The translations under genes were made by a program, and so were the position numbers. Below, one piece after another: positions 18,435 through 29,349 of a stretch of 64,000 nt of DNA. This DNA comes from Pseudoxanthomonas sacheonensis (GTDB taxonomy: Bacteria; Pseudomonadota; Gammaproteobacteria; Xanthomonadales; Xanthomonadaceae): the NCBI RefSeq assembly GCF_010093305.1, contig NZ_PDWS01000005.1, positions 62,001-126,000 on the forward strand, written 5' to 3'. Position 1 is the first letter of the stretch, and each line of letters starts with the position of its first letter. The notes below the pieces were generated by a model that was not told where the DNA came from, did no database searches, and saw only the letters and a program-made list of their open reading frames with translations.

Positions 18435-19676
18435 ATGAACCGTGGCCGCATGATCCTGGCGATGATCCTGACTTACGTGATCTTCGCCATGCTGCTCAAC
18501 AGCGTCGGCACCCTGATTCTGATGAGCCAGAACGCGCTGGGGGCCAGCATAGAGGCCACCAGCTTTCTCGACGGCTTCAAGGACCTGACCATCGCGGCCG
18601 TGGCTTTCGTGGCGACTTCGCTATTGCCGCGTATCGGTTACCGCAAAAGCATGATGCTGGGCCTGGCGCTGGTTGCCGCCGCTTGCGTGGCGATGCCGCT
18701 GGCCAACGCATTCTGGATGGTCAAGGTCATGCTGGTCGCCGTCGGCGCCGGCTTCGCGCTGGCGAAGATGTCGGTGTATTCCACCATCGGCCTGCTCACC
18801 GAGGGCAACAAGGGCCACGCCAGCCTGATGAACTTCATCGAAGGCTGTTTCATGCTGGGCGTGCTGGCCTGGCCTTGGGTGCTGGCCGCATTCGTGGGAC
18901 AGCAGGACAGTTCCACCGACCCGATCTGGCTGGATGTTTACTGGTGGCTGGCGTTGGCCTGTGCGGTGACCATCGCATTGCTCATGTTTTCGCGTGTGGA
19001 CGAAGGCACCGCGCGTACCAGCGCCGGGCAGTCGTTCGCCGATCTGTTCCGGCTGCTGGCGCTGCCATTGGTGATCGTGTTCCTGGCGTCGGCTTTCCTC
19101 TACGTGCTGATAGAGCAGGGCATCAATACCTGGCTGCCGACGTTCAACAACAAGGTGCTGCACCTGTCCACCGTGACCAGCGTGCAGCTGGCCAGTCTGT
19201 TCGCCGCATCCACCGCGGTCGGACGCCTCCTCGCCGGTCTGGTGTTGCGTTTCCTGCCTTGGCACTGGTTGCTGATCGTCTGCCTGTTGGCGACGGCGGG
19301 GCTGGTGTTGCTGGTGCTGCCGATGGCCGCGCAAGTACGGCCGCCGGCGCAAGAAGGCTGGTGGCACGCGCCGGCGGTGGCGTTCGTGTTCCCGCTGATC
19401 GGCCTGTTCATGGCGCCGATCTATCCGGCGATCAATTCGGTAGTGCTGAGTGCGCTGCCCAAGGCCAGGCATGCGGCGATGACCGGGTTGATCGTGGTGT
19501 TCTCCGCGCTGGGAGGCACCACCGGCTCTCTGATCACCGGCCAGGTATTCGCGCATCTGGGCGGGCAGACGGCGTTCTATCTGTCGCTGATTCCGATGGG
19601 GTTCCTGCTGGTGGCGGTATTCCTGCTGAGGCGGCAATCGACCTTGCATGCGGCCAGCGTGCCGCAAACGACGTGA
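18435..19676 (+). CDS. MFS sugar transporter
   Basis: 413-aa inner-membrane protein with twelve hydrophobic segments in two halves. It shows LPRIGYRKSMMLGLALVAAACVAMPLA and NFIEGCFMLGVLAWPWVLAAF, close in style to the fucose/glucose (FucP-like) branch of the major facilitator superfamily. The start at 18435 has GGAG 9 bases upstream; the longer frame runs into a hairpin. Likely moves the sugar imported by the preceding TonB receptor. Confidence 0.88.
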   Translation: MNRGRMILAMILTYVIFAMLLNSVGTLILMSQNALGASIEATSFLDGFKDLTIAAVAFVATSLLPRIGYRKSMMLGLALVAAACVAMPLANAFWMVKVMLVAVGAGFALAKMSVYSTIGLLTEGNKGHASLMNFIEGCFMLGVLAWPWVLAAFVGQQDSSTDPIWLDVYWWLALACAVTIALLMFSRVDEGTARTSAGQSFADLFRLLALPLVIVFLASAFLYVLIEQGINTWLPTFNNKVLHLSTVTSVQLASLFAASTAVGRLLAGLVLRFLPWHWLLIVCLLATAGLVLLVLPMAAQVRPPAQEGWWHAPAVAFVFPLIGLFMAPIYPAINSVVLSALPKARHAAMTGLIVVFSALGGTTGSLITGQVFAHLGGQTAFYLSLIPMGFLLVAVFLLRRQSTLHAASVPQTT

Positions 19677-19686
19677 TCCGTCTTTG

Positions 19687-19765
19687 CAGAGCCGAGCTTG
19701 CCCGGCTGCTTTCGATTTTGCATTGCACGGTTTCATGAAGAGCAGCCGAGCAAGCTCGGCTCTAC
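19687..19765. repeat. SMAG-like REP inverted pair
   Basis: AGAGCCGAGCTTGCCCGGCTGCT and its inverse AGCAGCCGAGCAAGCTCGGC flank a short spacer after the MFS gene. The sequence matches the style of REP elements described in Stenotrophomonas. A single related copy sits at 41898-41920. Confidence 0.75.
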
Positions 19766-19798
19766 AACGCGAATAAACGACGGCCGGAGAACCTGGGC

Positions 19799-21874
19799 AT
19801 GACAAGCTACGTGAAAAGATATCTGGCAGTGGCCCTGTTGGGGCTGTCCCTTGCCGCCGGCGCCAAACCGCCGGTCGCGCCCGCGCCGCTGCAATTCCGG
19901 ATCGCCGAAGGCCGCACGCTCAATGCGTTCTATCAGCAAGGCCCGGTGGCTGCGCACCTGCTGCTGAATTCCGGCACGCAACCGCGTGTGCTGGTGGCCT
20001 TTCCGGCCGGCAACAGTGGCGCCGGCATCTGGTTCGAGCCGTCCGGCACTCCGGTGCAGTGGAAGTTGGACGAAGTGCGGCCCATGCAACAGATCGAGGC
20101 GAACAAACGCATCCTGCATGGAATCGTGGCGACCGCCAGCGCCGATGCGCCGCTGGTGGTGCGCGATGCGGTACTGGGCAGCGTACGCATCCTGCGCGAC
20201 TACCAGATCGATGGCCGCTATCCGGCCGAAACCGCGAGCGCGGCCGTCCGCAGGGGCAATACGCTGACCTGGTCGCGGCCGCGGTTGGATGGCGCGCCCG
20301 GTTATCTGATTTCCATCGCCGTCGAGAACGGAAGCCTGGGAGGTGGCGGCGATTCGGCGTGGACTTTCACCGGTTCCCGCGTCGGCGAACCGATGCGCCT
20401 GCGCATCACCGCGCTGACCGGCGAAACCCCGCTGACGCCGCTGGGTGAAAACCGCCTGCTCAACGAACATGCCGGCGCCGATCCACGCAGCCGGCAGGCG
20501 CTGGCCTTCCTGAGCTACGAGGAAAAATTCCTGGCCGGGTCCTGGCGTTTCGACACCTATTTCGGCCGCGACACCTTGATGTCGCTGCGCCTGCTGATGC
20601 CGGCGTTGCAACCGGTGGCGATCGAGGATGGATTGGCCTCCGTGCTGGAGCGGCTCAACGCGCAAGGCGAAGTGGCGCACGAGGAAGACATCGGCGAATT
20701 CGCCGTGCTGCGCCACCGCAAGCAGGGCGACCCGCCCGGCGATGCGCCGATCTACGACTACGGCATGATCGACGACGATTTCATACTGGCGCCGGTGGCC
20801 GCGTCATATCTGCTCGACCAGGCCGATGGCCGCGCGCGCGCCGCCGCTTTCCTGGCGCGAGAACTGCCGTCGGGGGAAACGGTCGGCGCTGCGCTGGCAC
20901 GCAATTTCGCCTTCGTCGCCGATTCGTCGCGCGCCTTCGCGGCCGCGCCGGAGCCGCGCAACCTGATGTCGATCAAGGCAGGCCGCAAGACCGGGCAATG
21001 GCGCGACAGCGAAGACGGTCTGGCCGATGGACGCTATCCGTACGATGTCAACGCAGTGTTCGTGCCTGCCGCGTTGAGCGCGATCGGCCGCTTCCGCAGC
21101 GAAGGACTGCTTGCGCCGTATGCGACGCCGGAACAGGACAAGGCGCTATCGGCCGCGGCCGGCCGGGCCGAAGTGTGGTCGCGGCAGGCGCCGGCGCTTT
21201 TCCACGTGCGCTTGCCGGTAGCCGATGCTCGACGCCGCATGCAGGCTTATGCCGGCGCCCAGGGCGTCGATCCAGCACTTGCCCTCGCAAGTCTGCCGCC
21301 TGCGGGGCTCGACTTCGTCGCCATCGCCCTGGACGGAAATGGCAAACCGATCCCGGTGCTGCATTCGGACGCCGGCTTTGCGCTGCTGCTGCAGGACCCG
21401 CCCGCAGCGCAGCTGGAATCGATGGTCGAGGCGATGCTGCGCCCGTTCCCTGCCGGCTTGCTGACCGATGCCGGACTGCTGGTCGCCAATCCCGCCTTCG
21501 CCGATGCCGATATCCAACGCCGCTTCGGCCGCAACGCCTATCACGGCACGGTGGTGTGGTCGTGGCAGCAGGCCTTGTTGGCTGCCGGTCTGCAACGACA
21601 ACTGCAACGCAAGGATCTGCCGGCCGCCACGCTGGTGCGGTTGCAATCGGCGCAGCGTCAGCTGTGGGCGGCGATCGGCAACACGCAAGCGATGCGCACT
21701 TCGGAACTGTGGTCGTGGACGTATGCCGATGGCCGTTATCAGCCGGCACCGTTCGGCCAGAACAGCGGCGACGCCGACGAATCCAATGCCGCGCAATTGT
21801 GGAGCACGGTGTTCCTGGCGTTGTCGCCTCCGGCCGCTGCGTCCGCAACCGACAAAGAGGACGAGCGTCCATGA
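19799..21874 (+). CDS. Secreted six-hairpin glycosidase-like protein
   Basis: 691-aa protein with a signal peptide (LAVALLGLSLAAGA). The N-terminal ~200 residues look beta-rich. The rest resembles an (alpha/alpha)6 toroid glycosidase: FDTYFGRDTLMSLRLLMPAL, EEDIGEF, IYDYGMIDDDFILAPVA and YHGTVVWSWQQALLAAGL are in the style of the glycogen-debranching C-terminal or GH15-like families. Acts in the periplasm or outside. Stop/start overlap with the esterase gene. Substrate unknown; likely an alpha-glucan or oligosaccharide by context. Confidence 0.7.
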   Translation: MTSYVKRYLAVALLGLSLAAGAKPPVAPAPLQFRIAEGRTLNAFYQQGPVAAHLLLNSGTQPRVLVAFPAGNSGAGIWFEPSGTPVQWKLDEVRPMQQIEANKRILHGIVATASADAPLVVRDAVLGSVRILRDYQIDGRYPAETASAAVRRGNTLTWSRPRLDGAPGYLISIAVENGSLGGGGDSAWTFTGSRVGEPMRLRITALTGETPLTPLGENRLLNEHAGADPRSRQALAFLSYEEKFLAGSWRFDTYFGRDTLMSLRLLMPALQPVAIEDGLASVLERLNAQGEVAHEEDIGEFAVLRHRKQGDPPGDAPIYDYGMIDDDFILAPVAASYLLDQADGRARAAAFLARELPSGETVGAALARNFAFVADSSRAFAAAPEPRNLMSIKAGRKTGQWRDSEDGLADGRYPYDVNAVFVPAALSAIGRFRSEGLLAPYATPEQDKALSAAAGRAEVWSRQAPALFHVRLPVADARRRMQAYAGAQGVDPALALASLPPAGLDFVAIALDGNGKPIPVLHSDAGFALLLQDPPAAQLESMVEAMLRPFPAGLLTDAGLLVANPAFADADIQRRFGRNAYHGTVVWSWQQALLAAGLQRQLQRKDLPAATLVRLQSAQRQLWAAIGNTQAMRTSELWSWTYADGRYQPAPFGQNSGDADESNAAQLWSTVFLALSPPAAASATDKEDERP

Positions 21875-22959
21875 ACACATGGCTGGTTCGCGCTGCGGCG
21901 ATAGCCGTCTTGCTCGCAACGCAGGCGTCCCTGCACGCCCAGGACAAACCGGCTGACGAGGCCAGCACGACGGCGATGCCGGCCGCCTCTCTGCCTTACA
22001 GCCGTTTCGCCAGCCCGCAGGCGCGCGACAAGTTCGCGCAGCTGCTGGCGGAAACGCGCGAAGGCAAGGGCCCGGATCCCGCCGACCTCGCCGACCAGCG
22101 GCGTTTCTACCAGCGCTACAACGACGAGCGATTGCACGAGGTCGAGCGCATCTACCGCAGCCGCGTCCAGTCCACCCGCATGGGCGGCGTGCCGGTGCAG
22201 GTGGTGGATCCGGAAGGCGGCGCCCGCGGCGACAACGCGCACCGCGTCCTGATCAACCTGCACGGCGGCGCTTTCATGTGGGGCGCGGGCAGCGGCGCGC
22301 TGGTCGAAGCGATTCCCATCGCCGCGGTCGCCGGCATGCGCGTGGTCGCCGTGGACTATCGATTGGCGCCGGAACATACCTATCCGGCGGCGGTGGACGA
22401 TGTGGAAGCGGTCTATCGCGAATTATTGAAAAGCTACCGCCCGGAGAACATCGGCATCTATGGCTGCTCGGCAGGTGGGGCGCTGACTGCGCAGGCGACC
22501 GCACGCCTCCTGCAGGTCGACTTGCCGCGCCCCGGCGCCATCGGCACCTTCTGCGGTTCCGGCATGCCCTTCGGCGGCGATTCGGCCATCCTTGGTCAGT
22601 TGGCCGTGGGCGCGGCGCCGATGCCGGCCGATGGCGAGCTTCGCCTGCCGTACCTGCAAACCGCCAAAGCCGACGATCCTGTTGCTTATCCGGGGCAGTC
22701 GCCGGAACTGCTGGGGCGGTTTCCACCGACGTTGCTGCTGGCCGGCGGTCGCGATTTTTCGGTGAGCGCGCTGACCACCATGCAGCGCCGTCTATTGGCC
22801 GCCGGCGTCGATGCGGAACTGGTGGTCTTCGACGGGTTGTGGCACGCCTTCTTCGTGTTCCCGGATCTGCCCGAGTCGAAGGAGGCCTATGGTCTGATCG
22901 CACGATTCTTCGATCGCCGGCTGGGTCGCACCGCGCTCGAAGGCGCCGTCGGCGACTAA
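21871..22959 (+). CDS. Secreted alpha/beta hydrolase (HSL-type esterase)
   Basis: 362-aa secreted esterase. Signal peptide AIAVLLATQASLHAQ. The oxyanion-hole motif HGGAF starts at residue 131, and the nucleophile Ser200 sits in GCSAGG, where most family members have GDSAGG. DYRLAPEHTYPAA precedes it, and GGRDFSV and LWHAFF give the Asp and His. Overlaps the glycosidase-like gene by ATGA, so both are made together. It may deacylate a decorated oligosaccharide. Confidence 0.85.
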   Translation: MNTWLVRAAAIAVLLATQASLHAQDKPADEASTTAMPAASLPYSRFASPQARDKFAQLLAETREGKGPDPADLADQRRFYQRYNDERLHEVERIYRSRVQSTRMGGVPVQVVDPEGGARGDNAHRVLINLHGGAFMWGAGSGALVEAIPIAAVAGMRVVAVDYRLAPEHTYPAAVDDVEAVYRELLKSYRPENIGIYGCSAGGALTAQATARLLQVDLPRPGAIGTFCGSGMPFGGDSAILGQLAVGAAPMPADGELRLPYLQTAKADDPVAYPGQSPELLGRFPPTLLLAGGRDFSVSALTTMQRRLLAAGVDAELVVFDGLWHAFFVFPDLPESKEAYGLIARFFDRRLGRTALEGAVGD

Positions 22960-22970
22960 TCCCCACCATT

Positions 22971-23056
22971 GTCATCCCGAGCGCAGCGAGGGATCTGCTC
23001 CACCGCTTTCCGCCAAACTTCCGGTGGAGCAGATCCCTCGCTGCGCTCGGGATGAC
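22971..23056. repeat. Hairpin repeat, second copy of the 9466 family
   Basis: Two perfectly complementary 35-base arms beginning GTCATCCCGAGCGCAGCGAG, with a 16-base loop. Longer and cleaner than the copy at 9466-9537. Confidence 0.88.
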
Positions 23057-23115
23057 AAAGAGAACGGGACCGACTCGCGTATCTTGTGCGTCTTCGATAG
23101 AGCGAGGAGAGCAGG

Positions 23116-23571
23116 ATGAATGCGACAAGCGGTCTGGTCCTGGCGGTTTTCATCGGCATGCTGCTGCCGCTGCAGGCCCTGATCAATGCGGCGCTGGGAA
23201 GACAGACCTTCGGCCCGGTGTTCGCCGCGCTGATGTCCTTCGCCGTGGGCACCGTCGTCCTGTCGGTGTGGTGGCTGTCTTCTCGACCAGCGTTCGAAAC
23301 ATCGGCGCTGGCCAAGGTGCCGTGGTGGGCGTGGACCGGCGGCATGATCGGTGCGCTGTACGTGGCCGGCGCCACTTTGCTCATCCCGCGCATGGGCGCG
23401 GCGGCGCTCATCTGCGCGGTGGTGTTCGGGCAGGTGGTGGGATCGCTGCTGCTGGACCACTTCGGCGTGCTGCACACGCGCACGCCGATCGATCCGCTGC
23501 GCGTGGTGGGCGCGTTGCTGGTGATCGCCGGCGCACTGCTGGTGGTGAGGCCCTGGCAGTCGGCCGCCTGA
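23116..23571 (+). CDS. DMT family transporter, DUF606 (YdcZ)
   Basis: 151-aa protein with five membrane helices matching DUF606/EamA half-size transporters. It has FIGMLLPLQALINAALGR at the N-terminus, WWAWTGGMIGALYVAGATLLIPRMGAA in the middle and a final GALLVIAGALLVVRPW. GAGGAGAGCAGG lies before the ATG. Such proteins act as dimers; substrate unknown. Confidence 0.88.
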   Translation: MNATSGLVLAVFIGMLLPLQALINAALGRQTFGPVFAALMSFAVGTVVLSVWWLSSRPAFETSALAKVPWWAWTGGMIGALYVAGATLLIPRMGAAALICAVVFGQVVGSLLLDHFGVLHTRTPIDPLRVVGALLVIAGALLVVRPWQSAA

Positions 23572-23592
23572 CCGGCAGCCGAAAAGGGAAGG

Positions 23593-23670
23593 GTGGGAGC
23601 GGCGTCCCGCCGCGAGCTTTTCGCATGAGAAAAGATAAAGCAGGAGCTCGCGGCGGGACGCCGCTCCCAC
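23593..23670. repeat. Hairpin repeat, GTGGGAGCGGCGTCCCGCCG family
   Basis: Long inverted repeat (23593-23617 with 23644-23670) around an A/T-rich loop, downstream of the DUF606 gene. Followed by a partial third arm, CGCCGCTCCCACGC. Confidence 0.82.
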
Positions 23671-23781
23671 GCGCCGCTCCCACGCAAGGCATGACCAACG
23701 GCCTCCCTGCCGAACGGCACGTTGGCAACCGCCTGCGAACTGGCATGCTGTCCCCCGTCCGACCACCTCCGGGAGACTCGC

Positions 23782-24531
23782 ATGCGCCGTATTTTCTGTT
23801 CGCTCGCCCTGCTGTCGCTGGCCGCCAGCGCCCAGGCCAAAGACGTCAGCTGCAATATCGAAAGCGACTACGACCTCACCATCAACGACCAGAGCGTCAT
23901 CCTGACCCGCGAAAGCGGCACGCCCAAGTGGATCGTGATCCGCGGCGACAGGCTGTTCGTCGACGACCGCTGGGTCGCGTTGGACAAGGAGGATCGCCAG
24001 CGTATCGCCGACTTCGACCGCGGCACCCGCGAGATCATGCCGCTGGCGCGCGAAATCGGCCGCGACGCCGCCAGCATCGCCTTCACCGCGCTGGGCGAAG
24101 TGGCCGCCGGCTTCAGCAACGACCCGGCCGATACCCGCGCCAAACTCGATAAGGCCCGCAAGAAGATAGACGCGCGCCTGGCGCAGTCGATCACCGCCAA
24201 CCGTTTCGACGGCCGCGATCTGGGCGAAGGCATCGGCCAGGCCGTGTCGGAGGTCGTTCCCCTGGTCATCGGCGACATCGTCGGCGGCGCGGTGCGGGCC
24301 GCCTTGAGCGGCGACACCCAGCGCCTGGAACAAATGGAAGGCCTGGACAAGCAGATCGAGGCGCGCATCGAGCCGCGCGCCAAGGAGCTGGAAGTACGTG
24401 CGGAGCGGTTATGCACGAAGATGGAAGCGCTGGACCGGCTGGACAATGCGCTGGCGTATCGTCTGCCGGGCGGCGCCGCGCTGGATCTGTTGCGTATGAA
24501 ACCGGAAGCCGACCCGGGTTCTGAAAAATAG
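23782..24531 (+). CDS. Periplasmic DUF2884 (YggN-like) protein
   Basis: 249-aa secreted protein. The signal peptide (RIFCSLALLSLAASAQA) ends before KDVSCNIESDYDL. The mature domain has NDQSVILTRESGTPKWIVIRGDRLFVDDRWVAL, a long charged helix and a C-terminal ERLCTKMEALDRLD, all in the pattern of DUF2884. ATG at 23782 is chosen because GGGAGA precedes it and the signal peptide begins there. Function unknown. Confidence 0.85.
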   Translation: MRRIFCSLALLSLAASAQAKDVSCNIESDYDLTINDQSVILTRESGTPKWIVIRGDRLFVDDRWVALDKEDRQRIADFDRGTREIMPLAREIGRDAASIAFTALGEVAAGFSNDPADTRAKLDKARKKIDARLAQSITANRFDGRDLGEGIGQAVSEVVPLVIGDIVGGAVRAALSGDTQRLEQMEGLDKQIEARIEPRAKELEVRAERLCTKMEALDRLDNALAYRLPGGAALDLLRMKPEADPGSEK

Positions 24532-24591
24532 GGTTATTCGCCCGCGCGAGGGTTGCGGCAAGGCGCAGGGAAACGAATTGTTCCAGTGAAA

Positions 24592-24627
24592 GGTTGGCGC
24601 ATCGGGCGTAGATGGCCACAATAGGGG
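24592..24627 (+). promoter_or_regulatory. Possible aceF promoter
   Basis: TTGGCG, 17 bases, then CACAAT, 35 to 40 bases before the aceF start. A moderate sigma-70 match. Confidence 0.35.
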
Positions 24628-24659
24628 TCCCCACACGATCTGATCACTGGAGTCTCTGT

Positions 24660-26093
24660 ATGGCCGAACTCAAGGAAGCACGCGTTCCCGATATCGGCGA
24701 TTACAGCGACGTGCCCGTCATCGAAGTCCTGGTCGCTGTCGGCGATACGGTGGCCAAGGACCAGGGCCTGGTCACGCTGGAATCGGACAAGGCCACGCTG
24801 GAAGTGCCTGCGCCGTTCGCCGGTGTGGTGAAGGAGCTCAAGGTCAAACTGGGCGACACGCTTTCCGAGGGTTCGGTGGTCGCCATGATCGAAGCGGCCG
24901 ACGCTGCCGCTTCCAAGCCCGCCGCCGCGCCCGCGCCTGCGGCAAAAGCGGAAGTCGCCGCTTCCGAAACCGGCGCCAAGGTCGAACCGGTCGCCGCCGC
25001 CGCCCAGCCCGACAAGATCGCCCAGCGCGAAATCGTGCAGGAGCAGTCGGCCCCGGCCACATCGGCAGCCCCGCAGGTGCTCGACAGCAAGCCCGGCATC
25101 GACCCCGAAGCCTCGCCGCCGCACAGCCCACCGGTGGAGTTCAACGCCGACGCGGTGCTGCCGCAGAAAGTGCCGCATGCCAGCCCGTCGGTGCGCCTGT
25201 TCGCGCGCGAACTCGGCGTCGACCTGACCCAGGTCAAGGGCAGCGAACGCGCCGGCCGCATCAGCAAGGAAGACGTACAGAAATACGTGAAGGACGCGCT
25301 GGCCGGCGGCGCTGCCGCAGCCGCCGCGCCCGTTGCCGGTGGCGGCGGCAATGGCCTCAACCTGCTGCCCTGGCCCAAGGTCGACTTCGCCAAATTCGGC
25401 GAGATCGAAGTCAAGCCGCTGTCGCGCATCAAGAAGATCTCCGGCGCCAACCTGGCGCGCAACTGGGCCATGATCCCGCACGTCACCCAGCACGACCATG
25501 CCGATATCACCGAGCTGGAAGAACTGCGCGTGCTGCTCAACAAGGAGAATGAGAAGGCGGGCATCAAGCTGACCATGCTCACCTTCATCCTCAAGGCCAC
25601 GGTCGCCGCGCTTAAGAAGTATCCCGATTTCAACGCCTCGCTGGACGCCAGCGGCGAGAACCTCACGCTCAAGAAATACTTCCACATCGGTTTCGCCGCC
25701 GACACGCCCAACGGGCTGGTGGTGCCGGTGATCCGCGACGTGGACAAGAAAGGCCTGGCCGAACTGGCCAAGGAAATGTCCGAACTGGCCGGCAAGGCGC
25801 GCGATGGCAAGCTGGGACCGGCGGAAATGTCCGGCGGCTGCTTCTCGATCAGCTCGCTGGGCGGCATCGGCGGCACCGCGTTCACGCCTATCGTCAATGC
25901 GCCGGAAGTGGCGATCCTGGGCGTTTCCAAATCCTCGATCCAGCCGGTCTGGGACGGCAAGGCCTTCCAGCCGCGCCTGCAGCTGCCGCTGTCGCTGAGC
26001 TACGACCACCGCGTCATCGACGGCGCCTCCGCCGCGCGCTTCACCGCGTACCTGGCCCAACTGCTGGGCGACATGCGCCGCGTGCTGCTGTGA
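24660..26093 (+). CDS. aceF: Pyruvate dehydrogenase E2 (dihydrolipoyl acetyltransferase)
   Basis: 477-aa E2 core of the pyruvate dehydrogenase complex, transferring acetyl groups from lipoate to CoA. One lipoyl domain with Lys44 in ESDKATLEV, an Ala/Pro linker, a peripheral-subunit-binding domain (ASPSVRLFARELGVDL...GRISKEDVQKYV) and a catalytic domain ending SYDHRVIDGA, with His450 and Asp454. GGAG precedes the ATG at 24660. The next gene starts inside its stop (GTGA), and lpd follows. aceE is not in the window upstream. Confidence 0.95.
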   Translation: MAELKEARVPDIGDYSDVPVIEVLVAVGDTVAKDQGLVTLESDKATLEVPAPFAGVVKELKVKLGDTLSEGSVVAMIEAADAAASKPAAAPAPAAKAEVAASETGAKVEPVAAAAQPDKIAQREIVQEQSAPATSAAPQVLDSKPGIDPEASPPHSPPVEFNADAVLPQKVPHASPSVRLFARELGVDLTQVKGSERAGRISKEDVQKYVKDALAGGAAAAAAPVAGGGGNGLNLLPWPKVDFAKFGEIEVKPLSRIKKISGANLARNWAMIPHVTQHDHADITELEELRVLLNKENEKAGIKLTMLTFILKATVAALKKYPDFNASLDASGENLTLKKYFHIGFAADTPNGLVVPVIRDVDKKGLAELAKEMSELAGKARDGKLGPAEMSGGCFSISSLGGIGGTAFTPIVNAPEVAILGVSKSSIQPVWDGKAFQPRLQLPLSLSYDHRVIDGASAARFTAYLAQLLGDMRRVLL

Positions 26094-26743
26094 ACCCCCG
26101 CGTTGTCGCTGCCGCGGTCCGGCTGCCCGCGGCATTGCTGGCGGTGCTGATGCCGTGGTCGGCGATGGCGCGCGATTGCCAAGCGCAAATGGGCCGCGGA
26201 TGGCCGCCGGGCACCGCCAACTATGGCGCCGCGGTGGAACGCCTGTTCGACGGTCAGGCATCGCCGGCGCTATCGCTGGTCTGGCTGCCCGACACCGGCA
26301 AAGAAACCGGGCTCGCCCTGGTGCAGGGTGCCGAAGGCGCGGCATGGACCCTCCGCTACAGTGAAGCCGACGAGCGCGTCTACCGCTGGAGCGGCAACAC
26401 TCTCGAACTGAAGACCGAGCAGACGCCCCGCCAGGCCACGGCGCCGATTCCGGCCGCGTTGGCGCAGCGCATGCTGAAAGTCTGGAGCGAGTCCTTGCGA
26501 CAGGCAACGCCCGAAGCCACCGCCGCCGCCTTTCATGAAGGCGACGTGCTGTCGGCGGTAGTGGAAGGCGTGCGCTTCAGCGGACCGGTGTCCAAGTGCG
26601 GCCCGCTCGAACAGATCCTGGAACAGGCCGAGCTGCTGATCGAGGCCAGCGAGGAAAACGAAAACAAACGCGAGCGGCGCTGGGTGGAAATCGATGCGTC
26701 GCTGCAGGAATTGCAGCAATCACTCGCTGGTGCGGGCGGCTGA
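26090..26743 (+). CDS. Hypothetical secreted protein between aceF and lpd
   Basis: 217-aa protein with a signal-like N-terminus (AAVRLPAALLAVLMPWSAMA, likely cleavage before RDCQ). The body is unremarkable, with two Cys and a C-terminal charged coiled-coil (EQAELLIEASEENENKRERR). The GTG start overlaps the aceF stop, so translation is coupled. I do not recognise the family, and a link to pyruvate dehydrogenase is only positional. Confidence 0.75.
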   Translation: MNPRVVAAAVRLPAALLAVLMPWSAMARDCQAQMGRGWPPGTANYGAAVERLFDGQASPALSLVWLPDTGKETGLALVQGAEGAAWTLRYSEADERVYRWSGNTLELKTEQTPRQATAPIPAALAQRMLKVWSESLRQATPEATAAAFHEGDVLSAVVEGVRFSGPVSKCGPLEQILEQAELLIEASEENENKRERRWVEIDASLQELQQSLAGAGG

Positions 26744-26763
26744 AACGGAATACGGAGAAACCA

Positions 26764-28551
<1,788 letters not shown>

Positions 28552-28561
28552 TTGAGGAGAA

Positions 28562-28684
28562 CCCTTCTCCCGCTTGCGGGAGAAGGTGGCGCGAAGCGCC
28601 GGATGAGGGTAGTCGCCGATGCGATATCCCGCGAAGAGCGCCCTCACCCGCCTTCGGCACCCTCTCCCGCAAGCGGGAGAGGGG
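28562..28684. repeat. REPIN-like repeat, CTTCTCCCGCTTGCGGGAGAAG family
   Basis: Two inverted hairpin units (CTCCCGCTTGCGGGAG and CTCCCGCAAGCGGGAG) separated by GGATGAGGG- and CCCTCACCCG-type tails. Related to 46034-46199. Lies after lpd, where it may stabilise the 3' end. Confidence 0.82.
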
Positions 28685-28794
28685 TTCACCAGATGCGTTG
28701 CGGTCAGCGGGTGGTCAGAACGCCAGCGTCCCACCCGCAATCGGTTCCTTGAAGTGCTGGTTCTTACGCGAACGCAGCGACGCCAGTTCCGCGG

Positions 28795-29001
28795 TTACAC
28801 CGGCATCGTGCGTAGTGCGCGTTCGGCGCGCCGACGTTCGATGCGCTTCCAGACTTTTTCGTGGAAGTGGAACACCACCGTATTACAGGCCGGTTCGACC
28901 AGCGCCAGTGCGCCGCCTACCAGCAGGCTGCCCGTGAACAGCCACCCCAGCAGGAAGGCGACGGTGAAGTGCAGCGAGGCAAAGCTGAGGGTCTTGGTCA
29001 T
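28795..29001 (-). CDS. DUF2061 family small membrane protein
   Basis: 68-aa protein. FASLHFTVAFLLGWLFTGSLLVGGALALVEPACNTVVFHFHEKVW is the DUF2061 signature, with two short helices around a Gly-rich turn, and the tail is very basic. GGAG lies 8 bases before the ATG at 29001. A Fur-box-like sequence sits 11 bases upstream of the start, suggesting iron control. Molecular function unknown. Confidence 0.85.
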   Translation of the reverse strand: MTKTLSFASLHFTVAFLLGWLFTGSLLVGGALALVEPACNTVVFHFHEKVWKRIERRRAERALRTMPV

Positions 29002-29012
29002 GGTTGGCTCCA

Positions 29013-29031
29013 AATGAGAATCAATCTCATT
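29013..29031. promoter_or_regulatory. Fur-box-like operator
   Basis: AATGAGAATCAATCTCATT contains TGAGAAT-C-AATCTCA, one base from the symmetrical 7-1-7 pattern used by Fur in Gammaproteobacteria. It lies between the DUF2061 gene (minus) and a possible plus-strand promoter, TTGGCT-18-CATTAT, so it could control both directions. Confidence 0.6.
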
Positions 29032-29039
29032 ATGGGGAT

Positions 29040-29155
29040 GCCCATGACAAAGTCCAGCACATGGTTTCTTGGCATTCCATAGATCATGTCTATGGAAAGA
29101 CAGCCGGCTCGCGAAAAGAGGAAGCCCCGGCGGCGGGCCGGGGCTTCTTTGGAAG
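29040..29155 (+). ncRNA. Candidate Fur-controlled small RNA
   Basis: From the predicted start near 29040 the sequence runs through a small hairpin (CCATAGATCATGTCTATGG) to a strong GC-rich hairpin with the stem GAAGCCCCGGC/GCCGGGGCTTC (29122-29150), then TTT. No credible coding frame. Could be an iron-responsive sRNA or a short untranslated transcript; the terminal T-run is short. Confidence 0.35.
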
Positions 29156-29349
29156 GTCTGCGGCGGAGCATCGACGAGGAAGTTGAGCGCAGACCGTGCA
29201 AGGACTGACCGGCCCTCATGGAGAAAGTTCCGGCTTTTCCAGCTGAACAGGCGAATTGCCTGAAATCGTTTTACGCAAGTGTCGGCATTGCTCTTTCGTC
29301 GCTTTCGATCGGGTTGGGCAGCCGCAAACACGGCTTTCGGCGGTTGCCG

